From: Chimonanthus salicifolius
Lineage: Eukaryota; Streptophyta; Magnoliopsida; Laurales; Calycanthaceae
Direction of reading: 5' to 3'
Assembly (NCBI GenBank): GCA_013350335.1
Contig: CM023539.1
Location: 23,057,043-23,121,042 of the forward strand
Length of the DNA stretch: 64,000 bases
Shown here: positions 57,353 through 64,000 of the stretch, piece by piece
How positions within the stretch are numbered: the stretch's first letter is position 1
Layout of the letters: every line of letters begins with the position of its first letter
Translations under genes and position numbers: made by a program
The notes under the pieces: model-generated
Databases searched by the model: none
What the model was told of the DNA's origin: nothing
The model's input: only the letters and a program-made list of their open reading frames with translations

Positions 57353-58164
57353 TTGATAACGTTATGCCTCAGTCTGTTGAAAAAGGAAATTGTCCGATCA
57401 GTAGACCATTGTCTTACCTTTGTATAGTTAAATGATGAAATAAGTATATATATTCCATGAGTAAGGCCTAGAGTGGCCGTGAGACAATGGGAGCCTCGAT
57501 ATGAACATACGGAGACTGTGGCATTTAGATGTATATGTGACTTGGTCACTTGATATTGAGACGTAGTAGGGTACATCCCTCATGTGATTGTGATGGTTGA
57601 TTGATCTTTTCAGAGAGTTATTCAGAACGGTGGGGTCGGCTACGGAGACTTGGTCCCGTAGGGTTGCCGTAAGGAGTAGGTCCCTTTCATGCTACTCACT
57701 AGAGGGAAATCTCATGGTTATTTAGCACAATTGATGTGCATTGATGCGCAAGGCTAGGTACTTGTATGCCCCCAAAGGGGTGGTCCTAGCTTGGTAAGGT
57801 GCGATACGACCACTTGGAGCTTGACTAAATCATCCACGTGGTGAAGGGACGTAGGACGAGGTAGACTAGAGCACGCTATGCGTGAGTCACCCACTTAGTT
57901 AGTTGTTGGACCCTAAGTCTTACCAGTGGTATGTTTATGATATGATGATTTGATGTTGTTGCCACAGTCACGTAGTGATTCATGGCAAGTGTTGTTCCTA
58001 TGGATAGAAGATCTCATGATAGATGATGTGTCATTGGATGAGTTACGCCCCATGGAGGGATTATATTCATAGATGGTTTATACCCATGGATAGATGGTAC
58101 TGACTGATGGAGTGTTACCAGGGATGGATGATTATATCCATGGACGATGGTTCCCATGGTGGTT

Positions 58165-58565
58165 TGGATTCATGCCCGAATGTGGTCCACGGTAGACGTA
58201 TTGGTCTTATAGTAGACATGGTTGGTCCCATGGTAGACGTATTGGTCTTATTGTGGGACCTGTTGGCCTATGGTAGACGTATTGGTCTTATAGTAGACAT
58301 GTTGGTCCCATGATAGACGTATTGGTCTTATGGTGGACCTATTGTTCCCATGGTAACGTATTTATTTATGGTAGACATGTTGCTCCCATGGTAGACGTAT
58401 TGGTTTTTTGATGGACCTGTTGGTCCCATGGTAGACGTATTGGTTTTATACTGAACATGTTGGTCCTCTGGTAGACGTATTGGACTTATGGTGGACTGTT
58501 GGTCCCATGGTTCACGTATTGGTCTTATGGTCGACATGTTGGCCTCATGGGAGACATATTGGTTC
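58165..58565 (+). repeat. 20/41-bp minisatellite running toward the gap
   Basis: Alternating half-units GGTAGACGTATTGGTCTTAT and AGTAGACATGTTGGTCCCAT, about ten double units with variation. Related CCATGGA words continue to 58700. Confidence 0.85.
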
Positions 58566-58702
58566 TACTAATGTATGAGTTATACCCATGGATAGTTATT
58601 CCCATGGATAGATATTTCCCATGTATGGTATTCCCATGGAAGGCATTGTGACCATGGATGTATATTGTATACCGTGGAGGGATATAGTATTTATGTTTCG
58701 TG

Positions 58703-58802
58703 NNNNNNNNNNNNNNNNNNNNNNNNNNNNNNNNNNNNNNNNNNNNNNNNNNNNNNNNNNNNNNNNNNNNNNNNNNNNNNNNNNNNNNNNNNNNNNNNNN
58801 NN
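58703..58802. other. Assembly gap, 100 N
   Basis: Exactly 100 N, the usual placeholder for a gap of unknown size. It sits next to a minisatellite. Confidence 0.99.
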
Positions 58803-59780
58803 TGTTAGTTGAACACTAGGTATAATGTCTCCCTTCTATGTTATACAGAGGTAATTTCACTTTATGTGATGACCATGAAATAAATCATATGACGGAAAAG
58901 AAATCATTTAATTGTCTTATGGCTACGATCTATGACTAGGTCTCTTGTTTGAGGACTTCCAAACATTTTAGACTGTACCAAAAATAGAAGAAATGCTTAA
59001 ATATTTATGATTGAAATTGTACGATTTATAATAATCAAGACAGATAATATTCAAGGTAACAAAATAAATTACAAGGATACATGATAACCTTCATAATCAC
59101 AAAAAAAATCATCTATTTTCCCTGACATTGCATCCTTGACCAGTTATTACAAAGATTCATAATCGACTAGAACTCTGACCTTTTACATGGAAAGTTAAGA
59201 GGCACCGCAAGGTGAACACCAATGAAGTTTATTAGGGATCAAACGGATTGGGGTTTCGGCCTAACCCGCATGACTCGACCTAAAAAAAGGTCATTTGGCC
59301 TAAATATTTTTATCTTAGGGCTGGGTTGGGTTGAAGAAATAAAAGATCAAATAAAATTAGGGTATTGTTGGGTTTGGGCCGTTAAAAGTCCGACCAAAAC
59401 AAACTCAGTACCCATATATATAGATATAATTGACTAATTCCTGATTCCCTGCCTAGTAGCCAAGGGAAACCCATTGCCCATTAGGCCATATCGCAAAACA
59501 AGAAACCCCAAACCCATGATTTGCGAATTCCTGATTCCCCGCCCTACCAAGGCCATGCAAACCTAGACTTTCCTTCTTTAGTTCTTTGTTTTCTCTTCCT
59601 TCTTCATTTCCCTAAACCCTTTTTGGTTAGGGCTTCCTTCTTCTTTCTTCATTTTATGCAGATATTTGTTATTTATTGAATCTTTCATAATACTCGAGGA
59701 GAATTTTTTTGAACAGAGATATAAATGAATTTATTAAATGCACAAACCAAGAGGCACAATAGAGAGAGAGAACTTGTATA
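58803..59780. other. Unassigned stretch
   Basis: AT-rich, no gene or element recognised. Open frames here are short and lack similarity to any family I know. Confidence 0.5.
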
Positions 59781-59784
59781 AGAG

Positions 59785-60110
59785 GACTATACAATACCTG
59801 AAATTACAAAAATTCCATCATCGGCACCCTCTTTTGGACTCCATCTTCACCAGAAAATGTGTAACGCTATTCGCAAATTGCACCTCTATTCCTACTCACC
59901 TTTCTGGTGTCCCTAACAATGTGTTTTTTTTTTTTTAAGTATGTCCCTAACAATGTTAACCAACCTCCAAGGGAGACTCTTCCTACCACTAGCCTACACG
60001 ATAGCATTAGCAGAATCACCTTCAACACTAGGATTGTCATTGTCATGCCTTTGCCAAAGGTAAATCGCTCTTCGGATCGGAAATAGTCATGCTTCATTTG
60101 ACTCCATATA
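59785..60110 (-). pseudogene. LINE-type RNase H remnant
   Basis: On the minus strand VEGDSANAIV, then a stop, SLPWRLVNIVRD, TRKVSRNRGAICE and NSVTHFLVKME...KRGC resemble the C-terminal RNase H of plant L1-like elements: the EGDS..N.I segment, PWRL, and the final N.VAD.LAK.G helix. These are spread over two or three frames with a poly-T interruption (59927-59938). Only a decayed fragment. Confidence 0.5.
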
Positions 60111-60990
60111 TGGACTCAGAGATTATCCACTAAGAATATGAAGGTAAAGAATAACGGACATGTCAGTGGAGTAACTAACGATATGGTTTATGGGACAGGG
60201 TCAAATGCAAATATAGAACTCGAAAAGCTTATACAAATAGATTGGATTTTGGCATATGATGATGATGATGATGATGATAGTTTAATCAATAATCATGTTG
60301 TGTATCAATAAAACTTTATTTCTTTGATTTTTTTTTTTTTTGGGTCGTTTTTAGGCCTACATTAGTGTAAGGAAGTGAAGGCCTACTCCAAATTGATGGG
60401 ATAAACGGCTTAGTAGAAGAAGATGATGATGATTAAATGTGCAAAAGTATTATTTCTTTTTAGAAATGAAGAATTTTGTCTATTCACATTTTATTTGTCA
60501 TTTTTTGAACATTAAATATGTGGAAATATTCTCTTTAAAAAGTGAATTATATTAGTCTAGACCAGGGAAACGAATATCGACCGATACGATATGTATTGGC
60601 CGTACAGTTTAAATATCGACGATATATCGGCCGATATTATTAACATCAGGTTTTAAAAAAAAAAAAAACAATTCAATTGTGGGCCCGGAACGATATTGCA
60701 GTTTTGAAAAAAAAAACTAGCTTCCTTTCGTTTTTCTATTTTTTTTTAATTCAGAAAAATTAAAATATATAAAAATACTGATATTTTCAAAAAAGAAAAA
60801 AAAAAGAGGAGAGAAATTTATCGACCGATATATCAGACTCACCGATATTACCACCCCTGGTCTCTTATGAAAAAAAAAGAGAGTAAAAAACTAAATCAGT
60901 AACACCCTTTCATGGTACACCAAGTTCACCCTCAAGCCCCACCCCACATCAACACCACCCTGATCCTCCTACTGGCCTTCCTGACCCACT
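60111..60990. other. Unassigned stretch with short repeats
   Basis: Contains an (ATG)7 microsatellite at 60256-60278 and poly-T/poly-A runs. A cluster of TATCGGCCGATA-like words lies at 60575-60850. No coding sequence. Confidence 0.5.
60575..60850 (+). repeat. ATATCGGCCGATAT-type dyad cluster
   Basis: Words such as ATATCGACCGATACGATAT, ATATATCGGCCGATATTA and TTATCGACCGATATATC occur several times within 275 bp, two of them separated by homopolymer runs. Confidence 0.6.
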
Positions 60991-61029
60991 TCATGACCCA
61001 TGGCGTGCACCTACACAGCCTTTACCTTC

Positions 61030-61440
61030 TGTGCCACCTAAGAGAGATGAGATAGAATCTATCCTGGAGAAGGAAGTTCTTTCAACCAATACAGGAGGTT
61101 ACCAGAAGTAACTCGTGAAGTGGAATAACAGACCAATGACAGATGCCACTTGGTTAATTGAGGACGAGCTACAGTGACTTGATCTGGACCTACTGGAGAG
61201 ATTTCAGAGCTTTGTCTCGCCGGAGGTGCATCCTTCTCACCCGAGTCGAGCTTACAGCGATGCCAGGACAGGTTTCCGATTATATCAGCGACAGCGGAGG
61301 AGAGCCACTCCAGCCCTATTATTGTGGTTAGACGATAATCTGATTGGATGACGTTTGAAGGCCTCACGTGTGCATGTTTACACTTTGAAGACCCCACACT
61401 GGGAAGGCACGCATGTGGTTCGATGCGTCTCCTCATCTAT
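61030..61440 (+). pseudogene. Ty3/gypsy chromodomain remnant
   Basis: In the plus frame: IESILEKEVLSTNTGGYQK, then (after a one-base shift) LVKWNNRPMTDATWLIEDEL, a stop, LDLDLLERFQSFVSPE and a serine/arginine-rich tail. The K-W...ATW pattern is that of chromovirus integrase chromodomains. A purine-rich tract (GATGGGGGATTGATGAGGAG near 61466-61485) could be its polypurine tract and 3' LTR start. RT and the rest of integrase are absent. Confidence 0.65.
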
Positions 61441-61444
61441 TTGA

Positions 61445-62770
61445 ACTCGAGATCGAGTTTTTCTCAGATGGGGGATTGATGAGGAGCATGCTCATCTCAT
61501 GTTACTTCCCATTATTTCATTATGTTGGTTTAGTCTTAGTTAATTTTATTTGAAAGTATTTCAGACACTTTTTATTGTAATTTAGGGTTCTTTTATTTGG
61601 AGGCAATTTGATCATATTTTATTGTAAACATTATAAAGATCTCTTGTAAGCCTCATTAGAGAATTAATTAATAATTATTGAAAGTTTCGGCTGCAACTTC
61701 TTTTGCTTCATGCGATGGTGCTTCTTTGAAGAGAATCCAAGAACTTGGTGAGAAGCCAAGCAGGGTGAGAGGCCCTCCTCCACATCCAGGTACTTTTCTC
61801 TCTCTTCATCTCTTTTCTCTCTTTTCCTCTTTTCTTTCTTTCTTTCTTCCTCCCTCTTCTCCTTTTGGAACCCTAGCCTTGTCAATTTTTCCCCTTCTCC
61901 TTGTTTATGTTGTCGCCCCCGTCCACTCATCAAAACCTAACCCCAATTGCCTCGAGTTCTCTTTTTTTCCCTTTCTTGTGTTGCCGCCCCATCCCAAGTC
62001 ATCAACCCTAGCCTTGGCCGCAACCTACTTTCCCCTTTAATAGCCGCACCTCCCCAATTTTAAACCCTAATCCTAGCCACCACACTTAAATCCTAACCCT
62101 AGCCACCACATCTCAACCCTAACCCTAGTTTTGTTTTCCTTCCTTATTGCAGCTGCCACTTCCCAAACCCTAAATCCTACTCCTTTCTCCCCTATCCTTG
62201 TTGCCACCACCTTCCTGTGTTCCTAAACTGCTGCCCCACCCCCATATATGGCTGTATACTGCTACCACACCCATTAAAGACCCCCACTTTCGCTGTCCCA
62301 CACGTTCAAAGGTATATATTGCTGCTGTCCCACAGTTTTCTCTTCCATAGTGTTGCTAAACAGCCAGCTTGAGCCTTATTTATGATGAAAGACCTAAATG
62401 TTTGTGGGATTTGACAAACCCTTTGTTTTGAGAGACCCTCATTGCGAACATGACTTGGAATGGATTATCTTATAATCGCTTATATTAGATTTTCCAAGAA
62501 TTGCTTGATTATCTGTCACAGGGTTATATTCTTAAATTGCAAATATTGATTTGGACCTTAATTTCAACCATAGCATGTTTAATCATAGTTATTGTATTCC
62601 ATCTTACTTGCATTAGTCTCCTAGGGTTACTGTTTATATTATGTTCTTCATCAACTTTGACATTTAGGTTTACTCAATTTAGTGTCCTGTGTCTCCCTGA
62701 TTTCCCTTTGTTGCCCCATCCACATGTACCTTTACTACACTTTCCAAGGGAGGAGACCACTACATTTTTG
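61445..62770 (+). other. Possible 3' LTR or leader DNA of the chromodomain remnant
   Basis: Non-coding. Pyrimidine-rich blocks lie at 61795-61870. Repeated CCCTAACCCTAGCC-like words occur at 62045-62130 (telobox-like, too degenerate and short for a telomere tract). I cannot define termini. Confidence 0.35.
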
Positions 62771-62779
62771 TGATTCCTC

Positions 62780-63260
62780 TCCTAGCCCTCCTACCGATAC
62801 ACCCCTCCCAAAATAGGTACAAGTCCGACAATGGAACACCTTAAACTCTTTACTGAACGAAAGAAAGGAGAGGCTCCAACAGACAATCTCAATAATTTTC
62901 TTCCAAACTCCTCTCCTTATTTTCAAAAACCCTTGAATTTGTTTCTTCCAAATAAACTGCAGAATTGCCACTGGGATTGACAATGATGCTAACCACTTCC
63001 ATTCTCTAAACTGATGTAGTCTCCATCCTTACAAAATCTCAAACAAAGATCTTTCCCTCACCAAAGAGCAATTCATTCCAGAGAGAAACCGACACCAAAT
63101 TATTGCACCTACCACACAATTTGAAGATATGTGGTCCACGTTTTCCTCTTCCCTACTGCAAAAATTTATAGAAGAGATAATCCACCTTCGATTTTAAACT
63201 CTGTGCCAAAGCTCATCCATCATTAGAATCCTACCCTGAATTGTGCGTCACATAAAAGCT
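62780..63260 (-). pseudogene. LINE reverse-transcriptase C-terminal (zf-RVT-like) remnant
   Basis: The minus strand shows HIFKLCGRCNNLVSVSLWNELL-like sequence, then SGNSAVYLEETNSRVFENKERSLEEN. These resemble the zinc-binding segment and the W..R N.R.F..K..S stretch downstream of RT in plant L1-like elements. Multiple stops. Together with the RNase H remnant at 59785-60110 (same strand, correct order) this suggests one LINE split by an insertion. Confidence 0.45.
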
Positions 63261-63681
63261 TGAATCCTATGTGACGCTACTCATGGCACAAAAATTTGAA
63301 ACCAGTGACTGTATTGGTCCCTACTGGATCACAGTATGAACCAAAACATATCTTTAAATATCGGTTGAATCAGTCCGTGCCAGTGTGAAATTTCAAAACT
63401 CCAAAAAAAAAAAATTTGAAATTTTTTACATATTGGAAAATATGGACTTAAAGCTTGTTTTTAATCTCACACAAGATATGGGAATTATAAATCTTCTTTA
63501 AGACATGTCTAGTGTCGTCGTATGATTTTGAACAAAGCCATGTGTGGTAAACTTGATGAGTTTGATTTCTAATGATTCTAATATCGATGTTTGTCTAAAG
63601 ATAAGTAATAAAAACTAATATCTATGGTTGAAATACTCAAAGTTAAAGTTTCATATTTAATTTCTAAAAAAATGAAAATAA
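63261..63681. other. Unassigned AT-rich stretch
   Basis: No feature recognised up to the SIRE-type LTR start. Confidence 0.5.
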
Positions 63682-64000
63682 TGTAAGTGCCCCGGTTCGT
63701 CCGAGTCACCCTTATTGTCAATTACGTGACTAAGTTGGACTTGCCTTGGATGAATAAGAAGATCTACTATAAAGTCGAAGCGTCTACACCAAATACAATA
63801 TTGGCACTCAGGTAAGTGAACCGTAGGAGACCTTAGGCTAAGTCAAATACCTTAGAAGTCAATTGGAAAATAAAGTGAATAAGTGACTTTCAGCCTCGAG
63901 GCCTCATGCAATCTGCCGAGGCCTCGCATCCAGTTATGCTGAGCTGAGTGCAGCTGACCCAGTGTCGAGCTGACTCAGTCTCTTACAGTTTTAGAAAATT
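63682..64000 (+). mobile_element. SIRE-type LTR, 5' end, cut by the window
   Basis: TGTAAGTGCCCCGGTTCGTCC at 63682 begins a sequence collinear with 15601-15920, including CGAGGCCTCATGC and CCGAGGCCTCGC (63896-63928). The candidate target duplication on its left is AATAA (63677-63681); the right end is outside. Confidence 0.92.

Larger units (their letters stand above)
56591..58702. other. Unassigned, LTR-like DNA with minisatellites
   Basis: No protein-coding similarity. It carries two tandem arrays (57230-57352 and about 58165-58565). Short blocks at 57600-57700 and 57900 read like gypsy LTR sequence, but no terminus is visible. It ends at the assembly gap. Confidence 0.45.

Noticed and set aside
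62045..62130. CCCTAACCCTAG-like words suggesting an interstitial telomere
   Set aside because: Only a few degenerate units mixed with GCC-CACC words; better read as telobox-like low-complexity DNA.

Overview
This window is nuclear DNA from a flowering plant with a retrotransposon-rich genome; the species cannot be told. Evidence for a plant is the presence of kiwellin (ripening-related secreted protein) and plant methylesterase (MES11-like) gene remnants, Ty3/gypsy elements of the Tekay/Del and Athila-like types, Ty1/copia elements including SIRE-type ones, and primer-binding sites for plant initiator tRNA-Met. No intact host gene, rRNA, tRNA or CRISPR array was found. Almost every reading frame belongs to a decayed mobile element.

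Layout. 1-3550: ends of two long gypsy LTRs, the second with 94-bp and 46-bp tandem arrays. 3551-4775: unassigned. 4776-26405: a three-copy tandem duplication (unit about 3.09 kb) carrying a methylesterase pseudogene and a kiwellin pseudogene on the minus strand; the third copy is truncated. Unit 1 is split by a long LTR (6056-12737, target duplication AAATC, itself holding another LTR at 7886-11100) and by a full-length copia element (14038-22150, minus, in the kiwellin coding region), which in turn holds a SIRE-type solo LTR (15601-17193, target duplication CATTA). 26406-29470: decayed Athila-like pol, minus. 29480-32891: SIRE-type LTR plus gag traces and unassigned DNA. 32892-51101: an outer LTR fragment interrupted by a complete Tekay/Del element (33365-49261, target duplication TGAGT), which is itself interrupted by a 4.2-kb solo LTR (40337-44558, target duplication AGAAG). 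51102-53030: another Tekay-like LTR, cut off. 53030-56590: SIRE-type copia 5' half, minus. 56591-58702: LTR-like DNA with 41-bp minisatellites ending at a 100-N assembly gap (58703-58802). 58803-63681: LINE remnants split around a gypsy chromodomain remnant. 63682-64000: start of another SIRE-type LTR.

Most interesting signals. (1) All the long Tekay-like LTRs appear to carry the same kind of intron: a GTATGT/GTAAGT donor after a pyrimidine/purine-rich leader, and a textbook branch point and acceptor (CTAAC, then pyrimidines, then TAG) about 1.5-2.6 kb downstream. (2) Inside that predicted intron, just after the donor, each LTR family has an array of short self-complementary motifs, but each family uses a different word (GGTTCGGCCAT/ATGGCCGAACC, TTCAGTCGACTGAA, TCGGAC-GTCCGA, CCGTCCGCGGACGGG). 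This resembles a retroviral packaging-signal layout and is an inference to test. (3) The methylesterase copies share their disabling lesions, while the kiwellin copies have private ones, which orders events in the tandem array. (4) The copia 3' LTR contains an inverted mini-element that creates two large palindromes.
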